Shown: in pieces, positions 1 to 8,106 of the stretch | Layout: every line of letters starts with the position of its first letter | Position numbering within the stretch: position 1 is the first letter of the stretch | Source of the DNA: Euryarchaeota archaeon UBA124 | GTDB lineage: Archaea > Thermoplasmatota > Poseidoniia > Poseidoniales > Poseidoniaceae | Reading direction: 5' to 3' | NCBI GenBank assembly: GCA_002502215.1 | Contig: DAPT01000073.1 | Span: 67,343 to 112,680 of the forward strand | Length of the DNA stretch: 45,338 nt | Notes under the pieces: model-generated | Database searches by the model: none | What the model saw: the letters and a program-made list of their open reading frames with translations, nothing else | Told to the model about the DNA's origin: nothing | Position numbers and translations under genes: made by a program

Positions 1-190
1 TTGAATTCTCAAATAAATCACAATTAAATGCGTGTTTGAAAAACTCGTTTTATTCCTCTTCTGTTGCTTCGATGCCTGAATTGTAATCTTGTTCCAATTC
101 CTGTACGCGTTGGTCGGATATGCCCAATGTTTTTGCTTGGATTTTCAACATTTTTCGCTCGTCGGCGGTAATAATGAAATCATCCATTGC
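1..190. repeat. direct repeat copy A: 3' end of the short membrane paralog plus downstream DNA
   Basis: The sequence at about 30-165 aligns without gaps to about 1561-1695, with roughly nine mismatches in 134 nt counted by eye. Similarity fades through about 190. It also continues past the stop codon to the window edge with a small indel (both copies begin ttgaattc). Divergence is lower than between the upstream parts of the two genes, which points to recent duplication or gene conversion of the 3' ends. Confidence 0.75.
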
Positions 191-1444
191 AACTTTGTAG
201 GCTTCTAAGTAAGCGGTCTCCTCGGTTGTGTAGTTTGCAGGAATCAGCCGGCTTGACATGCCATCGATCACCGAGAGAACGGGCCCTCGGAGGCCAAGGA
301 AAAGAACACCAACCGCAACACCCCCAATCAGGCCCTGTCCAAGCACCTGTTCCATGAACTCGGTCGCCGTAATAAAGAGAAGAGCACCGGTTCCAGTGAA
401 CATGGCCGTCCTGAAGGTCTTTCGCAGATTTTGATCAATGCCGAAGACTGAATCGTTGAGCGCAGCGTGCACGAACATCAGGGCTTCGAAGCCCATGGCA
501 AGAGGGGTCATCAGCAAGGAAAGTGTCCAAATCAAATACTTGATTCTGTCAAGTGATGAGGCATCTTCCCCGTATCTCCACAGGGTTGATTGAGCGAAGG
601 TGGCCATGCTTCCGTCGTTAAGGAGCGGAATTATGACCATCAGCGTGATGAAGTAAAGCATGGTTCCAGACACTTTCCCGAGGAACCCGATGTAGAGCGA
701 CCTCGAGGTGAGATGGCGCGATGTACCGTCTCCTCCTGCGGCTTTTTCGGATTTCATTGAAGCACGAATGAACAACAACGCACCGAGTGTAACCAGCGGT
801 GATGCAAGAGCGATGGCCCACAGCCCCCCGGCGGTGCTGTCGTCAACAAGGTGAGTTTCGTAGTACTCAGTGCACGTGCCGATTTGATCAAGGGTATCAA
901 TCATGAACGGTTGGACCGAACCCCACCACACCTGAAGGCTTGGGTCGGCACCCGCCCCGGAGCATATCAACCACGCTGAATTCGCCATGTAAAATCCGTT
1001 GACGTTGCGAATCGACATCCAGATGGCGAGAGCGATAAGCGGAGCAAGGTACCACGCATGTTTTTGCAAGGTTGAGTTGAACATGAAACTGAGTTTCCCG
1101 ATTCGATAATAAATCGGTAGGCATAGATACATCAAGATGGCTGCGGTATGGGCGTAAAAGAACACCTCTATTTTGAACACCCAGAGGTAATTCCACAACC
1201 ATTCCCAATCACTGTCGTAAGGAAAGGCATCTGGAAGCAAAAAGGCAGCCTTGATGCCTTCGATGATGAGCAAGACCCCCATGAATCTGTTTTCGTTCGA
1301 CTTAGAATCTGCTTTCCAGACCAGATAGCTGAGGCTCAGAAGCCAAATGAAAACGGCAACGGAAATCCAAGATATGATCATACGAAGGCCGTAGAGATTC
1401 TCGGCCTGGAAGGCGCTGGCGTAGAACTCAAGTGCAGACGCCAT
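50..1444 (-). CDS. multi-pass membrane protein with C-terminal TerB-like helical module (short paralog)
   Basis: Predicted 464-residue integral membrane protein of unknown function. The first ~390 residues hold about seven hydrophobic segments. The layout, including a Phe-Gly-Ile-Asp then Leu-Arg-Lys-Thr-Phe stretch after the membrane region, loosely recalls the membrane sensor halves of some histidine kinases, but no kinase domain follows. Residues 412-464 form a compact charged helical module (core IITADERKMLKIQAK) similar in pattern to TerB-type modules. The ATG at 1444 is preferred to the GTG at 1465 because it aligns with the start of the paralog encoded just upstream (1581-3413). The 3' end and the sequence beyond the stop are nearly identical to those of that paralog, so the pair is a tandem duplication. 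A tandem inverted repeat lies in its promoter (1467-1503). Membrane location is well supported; function is unknown. Confidence 0.8.
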   Translation of the reverse strand: MASALEFYASAFQAENLYGLRMIISWISVAVFIWLLSLSYLVWKADSKSNENRFMGVLLIIEGIKAAFLLPDAFPYDSDWEWLWNYLWVFKIEVFFYAHTAAILMYLCLPIYYRIGKLSFMFNSTLQKHAWYLAPLIALAIWMSIRNVNGFYMANSAWLICSGAGADPSLQVWWGSVQPFMIDTLDQIGTCTEYYETHLVDDSTAGGLWAIALASPLVTLGALLFIRASMKSEKAAGGDGTSRHLTSRSLYIGFLGKVSGTMLYFITLMVIIPLLNDGSMATFAQSTLWRYGEDASSLDRIKYLIWTLSLLMTPLAMGFEALMFVHAALNDSVFGIDQNLRKTFRTAMFTGTGALLFITATEFMEQVLGQGLIGGVAVGVLFLGLRGPVLSVIDGMSSRLIPANYTTEETAYLEAYKVAMDDFIITADERKMLKIQAKTLGISDQRVQELEQDYNSGIEATEEE

Positions 1445-1466
1445 GTGTCGTTGCTTGACCTGCACG

Positions 1467-1503
1467 GTAAAAGAGATTTTTACGGTAAATTACGGGAATT
1501 TAC
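1467..1503. promoter_or_regulatory. tandem perfect inverted repeats in promoter of the short membrane paralog
   Basis: Two perfect dyads sit side by side. One is GTAAAA-5 nt-TTTTAC (1467-1472 / 1478-1483). The other is GTAAATT-5 nt-AATTTAC (1485-1491 / 1497-1503). Both have 5-nt centres and GTAAA...TTTAC ends, and their centres are 19 nt apart. They lie 23-59 nt upstream of the ATG at 1444, where a TATA box and transcription-factor operator would be expected. A paired operator is inferred; the regulator is unknown. Confidence 0.45.
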
Positions 1504-1528
1504 TTCCGAAATAACCCTAGCGATGATT

Positions 1529-1720
1529 GAATTCAATCTCCGAATAAATTACAACTGAATGCGTGTTTAAAGAACACGTCTTATTCCTTTTCTGTTGCTT
1601 CGATGCCTGAATTGTAATTTTGTTCCAATTCCTGTACGCGTTGATCGGATATGCCCAATGCTTTTGCTTGGATTTTCAGCATTTTTCGCTCGTCATCTGT
1701 AATAATGAAGTCTTCCATCG
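1529..1720. repeat. direct repeat copy B: 3' end of the EF-hand membrane paralog plus downstream DNA
   Basis: Second copy of the repeat at 1-190. It covers the last ~45 codons of the 1581-3413 gene and about 50 nt of non-coding DNA after its stop. The match includes the non-coding flank, so it cannot be explained by protein conservation alone. Confidence 0.75.
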
Positions 1721-3413
1721 CAACTTTGTAGGCTTCCATATAGATCTCTTCTCTGTTGATAGCGAGGACCTCGGATTCCGTAATCTGTGCTTGGAGTTTG
1801 AACTCCTCGTATTGAATGATTCCGTCATCGTTCAAATCAATTGTATCAAACAATTCTTCCTGCGACTCTTGAGGTAATTTCGAAACCTCCGGGGCGTTGG
1901 AAAATTCGTCCTTCGAAAGGACATCGTCTTTGTTCTGGTCCATCTGATTGAATGCTTGCAAAATTTCACGTTCGTCAATGGGCGCTTCCCCAGTGGTGCT
2001 GAATATACTCATCATATTGATGCCGCTTTTGCCGTACTTTCGAGCCAAATCGTTGTTGTCGCCGCTCTTTTCCAGCATTTCATCGTACCATTGTTCAAGG
2101 TAGGTTTTCCTATCCGCAGTAATTCCATATGACTTGGCTTGTAAATCAAGCATCATCCGTTCATTTTCTGTAATCGTTTGATCTTTCTTTGCCAAGAAAT
2201 ACATTTCGAGGTATCCCAATTCCTCTTTTGTGTGCGATTCAGGAATAAGTCGCGTTGAGACACCACCCAGTGTCGCAATGATGGGCTTGCGAAGCAGCAG
2301 AAAAGTCATACCGATGAAGACTCCTCCAATCCAGCCCTGATTAAAAACGGACTCCATAAGTTCGGTACTGACCAAAAACAGGATGGCTCCAGACCCGGCA
2401 AAGATAGTGGTTGTGAATGTCTTTCTCAGTTGCTCGTCGATGCCAAACATATCATTTTTCACCACTGCATAGGTGAAAATAACTCCTTCAAACAATGCAG
2501 CAAGCACAACTGCTGTAGGCATTAATGGCGGTAGGAACAAGAGCGTATTTGACATTTCAAAGGTTGGATTAAATGGACTCACATTCAAGTTCGGGGCTGA
2601 ACCCATGAGCGATATCATCCAAAAGAGAATCAGTGTCGTTGTGACTTGCATGACTGTTTTACCAAGGAAACCCAATCGAACCGCTCGGACTTCTCCTTTC
2701 AGATTTGTATCCTCAGCTTCATCGATTCGATCTCGTGAACGTGTTAACGCAATCGTTGCGATAATGGCGCCAATGAGAGGGATGAACAACAGGATTCTAC
2801 TCAACGGGCCGAGCACGACATTCGTGAATGTCATGGGATAGATCGGCTCGTACTCCTGAACGCACACGACATCGAATGGCAGTGGTTCACCGGAGACGGT
2901 GGAACCCGTGCCAGGACCTACACTTTCACAATAAATCCAACTGATGTCCCCAATCGATGTGTTTGTACCTCCCATGAAGTAGCTCACCGTTAAGATAAAT
3001 GTCAAGCAAAACACTGGCAAAATGTACAGTCCATGGAACTTGAAAAATCCAGATATTCTTTTTGCCCACTGCTTTTCACTGTAAAACGTAGCAGCGGCCA
3101 TGTAGAGGAAGAACAACTGTAGGGACATTGTGTAGTACACAACCCGTCCAGGCCTCAATACACTCAACATCTCTTCAGGCCAAGCATAAACCCAGAACAA
3201 CATCGAGGTGAAACAACGCAATGCTTCTGTGACCAGCATCAAGGCCATGAATCGATTTTTTGCTTTTCCAGAATTCGCCTTCAGAATAAGGTAGGCAAGA
3301 AACAACAAAAAGATCCCGGACAAGATGCTGAAAAGAGCAAGCATGTGCCAATATCCGATGAAATGTCCGAGCGTACGAGAATAATATTCGAGAGGTGCGC
3401 CAACATCTCCCAT
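1581..3413 (-). CDS. multi-pass membrane protein with two TerB-like modules flanking an EF-hand pair (long paralog)
   Basis: Predicted 610-residue membrane protein, paralogous to the gene at 50-1444 over the ~390-residue membrane region. Its soluble tail is longer. A first helical module at about 401-447 (core TITENERMMLDLQAK) is followed by two canonical EF-hand loops, DQNKDDVLSKDE (about 492-503) and DLNDDGIIQYEE (about 526-537), with acidic residues at positions 1, 3, 5 and 12. A second helical module at about 558-610 is almost identical to that of the short paralog. EF-hand loops of this form bind calcium in other proteins, so a calcium-responsive membrane sensor or scaffold is plausible; the function itself is not recognised. 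The start is the ATG at 3413, with a TATA-like box about 24 nt upstream. Confidence 0.82.
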   Translation of the reverse strand: MGDVGAPLEYYSRTLGHFIGYWHMLALFSILSGIFLLFLAYLILKANSGKAKNRFMALMLVTEALRCFTSMLFWVYAWPEEMLSVLRPGRVVYYTMSLQLFFLYMAAATFYSEKQWAKRISGFFKFHGLYILPVFCLTFILTVSYFMGGTNTSIGDISWIYCESVGPGTGSTVSGEPLPFDVVCVQEYEPIYPMTFTNVVLGPLSRILLFIPLIGAIIATIALTRSRDRIDEAEDTNLKGEVRAVRLGFLGKTVMQVTTTLILFWMISLMGSAPNLNVSPFNPTFEMSNTLLFLPPLMPTAVVLAALFEGVIFTYAVVKNDMFGIDEQLRKTFTTTIFAGSGAILFLVSTELMESVFNQGWIGGVFIGMTFLLLRKPIIATLGGVSTRLIPESHTKEELGYLEMYFLAKKDQTITENERMMLDLQAKSYGITADRKTYLEQWYDEMLEKSGDNNDLARKYGKSGINMMSIFSTTGEAPIDEREILQAFNQMDQNKDDVLSKDEFSNAPEVSKLPQESQEELFDTIDLNDDGIIQYEEFKLQAQITESEVLAINREEIYMEAYKVAMEDFIITDDERKMLKIQAKALGISDQRVQELEQNYNSGIEATEKE

Positions 3414-3433
3414 GACCGATTCTTAATCTAAGG

Positions 3434-3440
3434 ATATATT
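3434..3440 (-). promoter_or_regulatory. TATA-like box for the EF-hand membrane protein
   Basis: The AT-only run atatatt is centred about 24 nt upstream of the ATG at 3413, read on the minus strand. This spacing fits an archaeal TATA box driving a leaderless or nearly leaderless transcript. Assigned by position and composition only. Confidence 0.4.
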
Positions 3441-3535
3441 ATTCTAGCGATTTCGCAGAGAAAATCTCGAGGCGGAAAGCAGAGTAGGACTATACCCATA
3501 GATAGGCTCAATTACATAGGGGCAATCAAAGAATC

Positions 3536-3931
3536 ATGCGAGACTTGCGTTTTTCACTTGGTTTGTTCTTAATTGTCCTTTCTATACCATTCTTCTCATT
3601 TTCTGGAGATTTGCGTCTCGAATGCATTCTGAACGACACCGGCAGCTGCGACGTTTACAAAAACATCCAAATCGGTTCCTTGGCAACAATGACAATTGGA
3701 ATGCTTCTAGCTATCTTATCACGTCCTGGTGGAACCGGAATTAAAGCCATTGACGATTTTGATGAGGGTAAGGTGTTCGATACTTTTGATGACGCATTTG
3801 ATGATGAGCCACCGAGCGATGCGAGGGGTGTACTGAAAGAGGGTTACGAGTGGTTGGAATATCCCGCCGGATCAGAGACATGGTACACACGACCCGAAAC
3901 AGGCGGGCCTTGGACAAAATATCAAGTGTGA
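3536..3931 (+). CDS. small two-helix membrane protein with W-rich C-terminal tail
   Basis: 131 residues. There are hydrophobic segments at about 6-24 and 46-62, then an acidic linker (about 72-95, many Asp and Glu), then a C-terminal tail at 103-131 that starts GYEWLEYP and continues W..R...GGPW..Y. The same tail pattern ends the proteins at 8107-9018 and 13890-14612. The first helix could be a signal anchor; two Cys (about residues 30 and 38) sit in the loop between the helices. Transcribed divergently from the EF-hand membrane protein. Not a recognised family; the tail may be a protein-interaction module. Confidence 0.75.
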   Translation: MRDLRFSLGLFLIVLSIPFFSFSGDLRLECILNDTGSCDVYKNIQIGSLATMTIGMLLAILSRPGGTGIKAIDDFDEGKVFDTFDDAFDDEPPSDARGVLKEGYEWLEYPAGSETWYTRPETGGPWTKYQV

Positions 3932-3998
3932 GAACCCAGTTTGGCAACCACCTCAGTTGATGTTTTGACCCATTGAAGTACAACGTGGTCGAGATACG

Positions 3999-4391
3999 CT
4001 AGTCCCCTAATCCCTCTTTGAGAGGTGATCGCTGACCACGTGTACCAATGGTCCAGCGCAATGTGTCAACAATGCCCTTAGCACGTTGGTACTTCATGAG
4101 GGCGCGATATTTTGCTTCTTTCGGACCCGTAGTTTTACGAAGTTCGAATTTTGCTTTTTGGGCGTTCATCTCATTGATGGCTGAAAAGAGGAGGTTTTCG
4201 ATTTCCTCCCATGTTCGATTGTAACTCGGCTCGTCCATTCTCCACAACTGGCTATCAGCAATTCCCATGATTTCACCCTCGATATCCACAAATCGAAACT
4301 TGTCTTGATAGTATACATAGAGTATATTGGGTATTCCTTGCACGAGAACAACCCTATTTACGCTACACGTCGGTTTTTGGAGCGTGAACAC
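3999..4391 (-). CDS. hypothetical protein, ~130 aa
   Basis: Soluble, mixed-charge protein not matching a family I recognise. The central and C-terminal part (from about residue 28, YYQDKFRFVDIEGEIMG) is predicted mostly helical and Lys/Arg-rich, ending RGQRSPLKEGLGD. The start is uncertain: the longest frame begins at a GTG at 4391, another GTG lies at 4343, and the first ATG is at 4268 (90 residues). The 4391 start would leave only about 19 nt to the divergent ATG at 4411, so a shorter form is quite possible. It follows the small W-tail gene tail to tail. Confidence 0.55.
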   Translation of the reverse strand: MFTLQKPTCSVNRVVLVQGIPNILYVYYQDKFRFVDIEGEIMGIADSQLWRMDEPSYNRTWEEIENLLFSAINEMNAQKAKFELRKTTGPKEAKYRALMKYQRAKGIVDTLRWTIGTRGQRSPLKEGLGD

Positions 4392-4410
4392 TACGACAGT
4401 TTACGAGCGA

Positions 4411-5244
4411 ATGCTTGGTTCATCAACCGATGCATTCTTGCGACGTATGGCGATTAATTTCGCAATTTTGGGCTTCCTTTTGCACCTGTTGTTCTGCGTA
4501 TTGTATGATCTAAGTTTTATTGAATCCTCAAATTTGGACTCCTTCATAGATTCTTATCTCGATGCACTTTACACTCCATTTTCCATTATCCTGGCCTACG
4601 AAGTTTACGAATTGATACGGGCAATTCCTGAATCTTTCTCCAATTCGATTGGAAAACAATTCGAGGTTGTAACACTCCTTGTCGTTCGAGATATTTTCAA
4701 GAATCTTGCCGACATTGGGGACGCAGACAACGTCTCCATTGACGCTGATGTTGCATTCATCGCCATGGAGGCTGTGGCGTTCGTTATCCTGTTTGGGACT
4801 GCGTTGTATTTTCGACACCAAACCTCTGTAGCGAAGAAACCCAGTCAACAAGGTGAATCGGTTCGGGCATTCGTGCAACAAAAGAAGCACCTTGCCAGTG
4901 GTTTGGCAGTCGTCTACATATTCGTGGCATTGTACTCTTTCACAACTTGGCTAACAGGTGTCGTTGACGGTGATACTGGGCTGAGTCGAACTGTCTTTTT
5001 CTCCGATTTCTTCACCTGGTTAATCGTCTCTGACATTGTCATACTGCTCGCATCCTATCGCCATATCACCGATTTCCCTCAACTTGCACGAAACACCGGA
5101 TTTATTCTCTCCACAGTTATAATTCGCGTCGGAATCGGAATTCCAGGATACACAGGAGCGGCACTCTTTATCCTGTCAGCAGCACTTGCAGCATGTGTTC
5201 TCCGGCTTAGTCTTCATGACAATCCAACAGATGAATCTGAATGA
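4411..5244 (+). CDS. six-helix membrane protein of unknown function
   Basis: 277 residues from the ATG at 4411. This start is preferred over an in-frame GTG/ATG further upstream because that extension would run into the divergent neighbour. About six hydrophobic segments are visible, with a conserved-looking stretch AYEVYELIRAIPESFSNSIG followed by KQFEVVTLLVVRDIFK between helices 2 and 3. From memory similar short proteins occur in marine bacteria, but I cannot name the family. It is followed closely by the surface-protein gene at 5323. No transport or enzyme motif is visible. Confidence 0.72.
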   Translation: MLGSSTDAFLRRMAINFAILGFLLHLLFCVLYDLSFIESSNLDSFIDSYLDALYTPFSIILAYEVYELIRAIPESFSNSIGKQFEVVTLLVVRDIFKNLADIGDADNVSIDADVAFIAMEAVAFVILFGTALYFRHQTSVAKKPSQQGESVRAFVQQKKHLASGLAVVYIFVALYSFTTWLTGVVDGDTGLSRTVFFSDFFTWLIVSDIVILLASYRHITDFPQLARNTGFILSTVIIRVGIGIPGYTGAALFILSAALAACVLRLSLHDNPTDESE

Positions 5245-5322
5245 AGGTCGGAACGGACGAAGGCCAAACAGTGCTGCACCGCTTTGGCAAGATATGATAT
5301 GTGTGAAAATTCAGGATGGTTC

Positions 5323-8052
5323 ATGCTGAGGAGACAGGTCATCGTCCTAACCATTTTGTTGCTTCTCTTTTCGATTCCGTCGTATGCTTCGGAAGCAAAA
5401 GAAACAGAGATTGTGGAGCAATTCGGTGTTGGCTTTGATGAAGTTACCATTGCTGACTCATCGGATTACCTCAACGATCCTCGAGACTTGGAATTTCATC
5501 CAGGTCGTGCAAATGAATTGTGGATAGCAAATCGAGCGACAGACACAATAACCATTGTTGAGAACACTGGGCTAGAAAACCAAACTTCGCAGAACCGAGC
5601 CGATTCAAACAGGAATCACTTCTTGGAAGAGGTGAGTGCAATTTCATTCGGCGCCTATCACCCTGAATTTGACTATCAATGGGGTTCAGCACAGGAATCA
5701 AGGAATACCTACAACGGCCAAGGAAATCCAAATAATTTCATGGGGCCGGCGTTGTGGCCTTCGTCCTTGAACCACTTTGCCATTGAAAACCAAAACACTG
5801 GCAACGGCTTGCTTGGTAGTCACATCGATATGCTCCACGAGTCACCGTACGGTGTTGGAATCGCTCATGACTATGACAACGTTTACTGGTACAACGATGG
5901 GTATTACGGTGAACTTGTTCGTTATGACTTCCAAGAAGATCATGATACTGGTGAGCACGATCACTCAGACGGTGTCGTTCGTAGATACTCCGACGTTCAA
6001 CTTACGCATTCCTATGGAACACCGAGCCACATGGTCATGGACAAATCAAACGGAATCCTCTACATCGCAGATGCTGGCGCAAATCGCGTCGTTTGGGTCA
6101 ATACAGACGACCCAACGACCACATCAACCAACATCATGGACGATGCGTCACGACTTGAGCCGTTGGCTGAATATTCTCGTATAGGTGGTGTGGAATGGGG
6201 AATCTTAGCAACTGGCCTAAACCTACCTTCTGGTATTGCGCTTGCTGATGGACAACTCTTTGTCTCGGAAAATGGGAACGGCAAAATCGTTGCATACGAA
6301 CTTGCTTCCAATGGAAAAAGCGCTGTTCAACTCGACAAAATTCAAACAACTGCTACCTCAATTATGGGGTTAGAAGTCGGACCAAACGGGCACCTTTACT
6401 ACGTTGATAACGGTCAAGATAAGGCTGTACGAATCGATCCATACACCGATGAAGACGGCGATGGTGTTGGGGATGAAGTTGACAATTGTCCAAGCATCGC
6501 AAATCCACTTCAAGCCAACTATGACAACGATTCGATGGGCGATGTCTGTGATGCTGATGATGACAATGATTCGATCGTCGATGTGAACGATCAATGCGCT
6601 CAAGGGCAGCTTGCTTGGACATCATCACTCTCAAATGACCATGATGGAGATGGGTGTTTCGATGCTACAGAAGATTTGGATGATGATAACGACGGTATCA
6701 GCGATGGCTCAGATCTTTGCCCGATTGGTGACTTAGGGTGGACGTCCTCACTCTCAACCGACTACGATGGTGACGGCTGTCAAGACTCTATGGAAGATGT
6801 TGATGATGACAATGACCGTATTTGCGATGCAAATGAGCTAAGCAGTTCTTGGGCTTGTGCACCATCGACAGCGAGTCTGGATTTGTGTCCACAAAGCTCT
6901 CTTGGCTTCTTCTCAAACAATCAAAACGATGTCGATGGAGACGGGTGCGAGGATGCGACTGAAGACATGGACGATGACAACGATGGATTCACCGATGATG
7001 TTGATGATTGTCCAATGAGTTCTGGGTCAAGTTCCATGGGATCTCAACTTGGGTGTAGTGATTACGATTCGGACGGGTACAGTGATTCCATCGATGTGTT
7101 CCCAGCAGAGTCAACACAATGGATAGATTCAGATAACGATGGTTTTGGAGACAATCTTGACGGATTCGAAGGTGATGCTTGCACGGATGTTGCAGGCGAT
7201 TCAACCGAAGACTCGTTCGGTTGCCCAGATGCGGATGGAGATGGTTGGTCGGACCTCAACGATGCCTTCCCGAATGAAGACTCGCAACATTCCGATGAAG
7301 ATGGTGACGGCTTTGGAGACGCTGTTGATGGATATCAAGGAGATGACTGCCTCGGTGTTCCAGGTACATCAACAGAGGACTTTTTTGGGTGTGAGGATTC
7401 CGACGCTGATGGATGGTCGGATCTGAACGATGACTTACCCCAAGAACCAACGCAGCACAGTGACGCAGATGGTGACGGCTACGGTGATAATCCGCAAGGA
7501 GTAACACCAGACAGTTGCTCAGAAATTTACGGTCTTTCTTCAGTCGATCGATATGGCTGTCCTGATACGGATGGAGACGGGTGGGAAGACCGTTCCGACG
7601 CATACGTCAACGATGCTCGATTCTGGTCGGATATGGATGGAGATGGATACGCTGACCAACAGGGGACAAACCTCTCTGATGATTGTCCAGAAACGTTTGG
7701 TACATCTGTAGAGGACTTCGTTGGATGTTTGGATTCCGATGGTGATGGATGGTCGGACCAAACCGATGCTTATCCAAACGATTCTTCAAAGCATCTTGCT
7801 TCAAATCAGTCTGCTGAGGGTGATAGCTTCACACTCATTGGTCTTGGAATTGGACTCCTTGTTCTTGTACTGCTCATGGTAGGAATCCTGCGAAAGAAGA
7901 CCGCAGTGGAGCAAGAGTTTGGTTTCACAGCACCACCAATTCCTCAACCACTTCCAAGCGGGCCGCCTCTTCCTCCTGAGGGATTACCAGCCGGATGGAC
8001 CATGGAGCAGTGGGCGTATTACGGTGAGGATTATCTCAAACGTGGCGAATGA
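5323..8052 (+). CDS. large surface protein: beta-propeller plus calcium-type repeats, C-terminal membrane anchor
   Basis: 909 residues from the ATG at 5323, which places a signal peptide (LRRQVIVLTILLLLFSIPSYAS) right at the N-terminus; an upstream in-frame TTG at 5284 would bury it. Residues ~30-370 contain NHL/SMP-30-like propeller blades (for example DPRDLEFHPGRANELWIANR and the motif P.GIALADGQLFVSENGNGK). Residues ~375-820 are Asp/Gly-rich thrombospondin-type-3-like repeats with Cys pairs, ending in four 56-residue units (see repeat at 7057). One membrane helix (about 840-862) precedes a Pro-rich cytoplasmic tail ending in GWTMEQWAYYGEDYL, a short motif of unknown role. Probably a calcium-stabilised cell-surface protein; the ligand is unknown. 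Confidence 0.88.
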   Translation: MLRRQVIVLTILLLLFSIPSYASEAKETEIVEQFGVGFDEVTIADSSDYLNDPRDLEFHPGRANELWIANRATDTITIVENTGLENQTSQNRADSNRNHFLEEVSAISFGAYHPEFDYQWGSAQESRNTYNGQGNPNNFMGPALWPSSLNHFAIENQNTGNGLLGSHIDMLHESPYGVGIAHDYDNVYWYNDGYYGELVRYDFQEDHDTGEHDHSDGVVRRYSDVQLTHSYGTPSHMVMDKSNGILYIADAGANRVVWVNTDDPTTTSTNIMDDASRLEPLAEYSRIGGVEWGILATGLNLPSGIALADGQLFVSENGNGKIVAYELASNGKSAVQLDKIQTTATSIMGLEVGPNGHLYYVDNGQDKAVRIDPYTDEDGDGVGDEVDNCPSIANPLQANYDNDSMGDVCDADDDNDSIVDVNDQCAQGQLAWTSSLSNDHDGDGCFDATEDLDDDNDGISDGSDLCPIGDLGWTSSLSTDYDGDGCQDSMEDVDDDNDRICDANELSSSWACAPSTASLDLCPQSSLGFFSNNQNDVDGDGCEDATEDMDDDNDGFTDDVDDCPMSSGSSSMGSQLGCSDYDSDGYSDSIDVFPAESTQWIDSDNDGFGDNLDGFEGDACTDVAGDSTEDSFGCPDADGDGWSDLNDAFPNEDSQHSDEDGDGFGDAVDGYQGDDCLGVPGTSTEDFFGCEDSDADGWSDLNDDLPQEPTQHSDADGDGYGDNPQGVTPDSCSEIYGLSSVDRYGCPDTDGDGWEDRSDAYVNDARFWSDMDGDGYADQQGTNLSDDCPETFGTSVEDFVGCLDSDGDGWSDQTDAYPNDSSKHLASNQSAEGDSFTLIGLGIGLLVLVLLMVGILRKKTAVEQEFGFTAPPIPQPLPSGPPLPPEGLPAGWTMEQWAYYGEDYLKRGE
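6589..6834 (+). repeat. two 41-codon calcium-type repeats within the surface protein
   Basis: Two consecutive 123-nt units (6589-6711 and 6712-6834) encode the pattern C..G.L.WTSSLS.D.DGDGC.D..ED.DDDND. A degenerate third copy follows to about 7010. Each unit carries two Cys and two Asp-rich loops. Confidence 0.7.
7057..7785 (+). repeat. four exact-length 168-nt tandem repeats (56 codons) plus a partial fifth
   Basis: Units at 7057-7224, 7225-7392, 7393-7560 and 7561-7728 are each exactly 168 nt and end in a Gly-Cys or equivalent codon pair. The consensus is D.DGDGWSD..DA.P.....HSD.DGDGYGD...G...D.C....GTS.ED..GC. A fifth unit is cut short at about 7785 just before the membrane helix. The units are diverged at DNA level but strictly preserved in length. 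Confidence 0.85.
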
Positions 8053-8106
8053 TCTGTAACATTACCGAACGCAAAAGGTATCAAGCCGACATGTCCAGGG
8101 TAACTT

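Noticed and set aside
1148..1558. 136-codon plus-strand ORF across the start of the short membrane paralog
   Set aside because: Mostly antisense to the membrane-protein gene and running through its promoter; no recognisable sequence.
6400..7800. Regular short repeats that could be taken for a CRISPR-like array
   Set aside because: The repetition is in-frame, codon-based (Asp/Gly-rich protein repeats) and imperfect, with no identical direct repeats or unique spacers.
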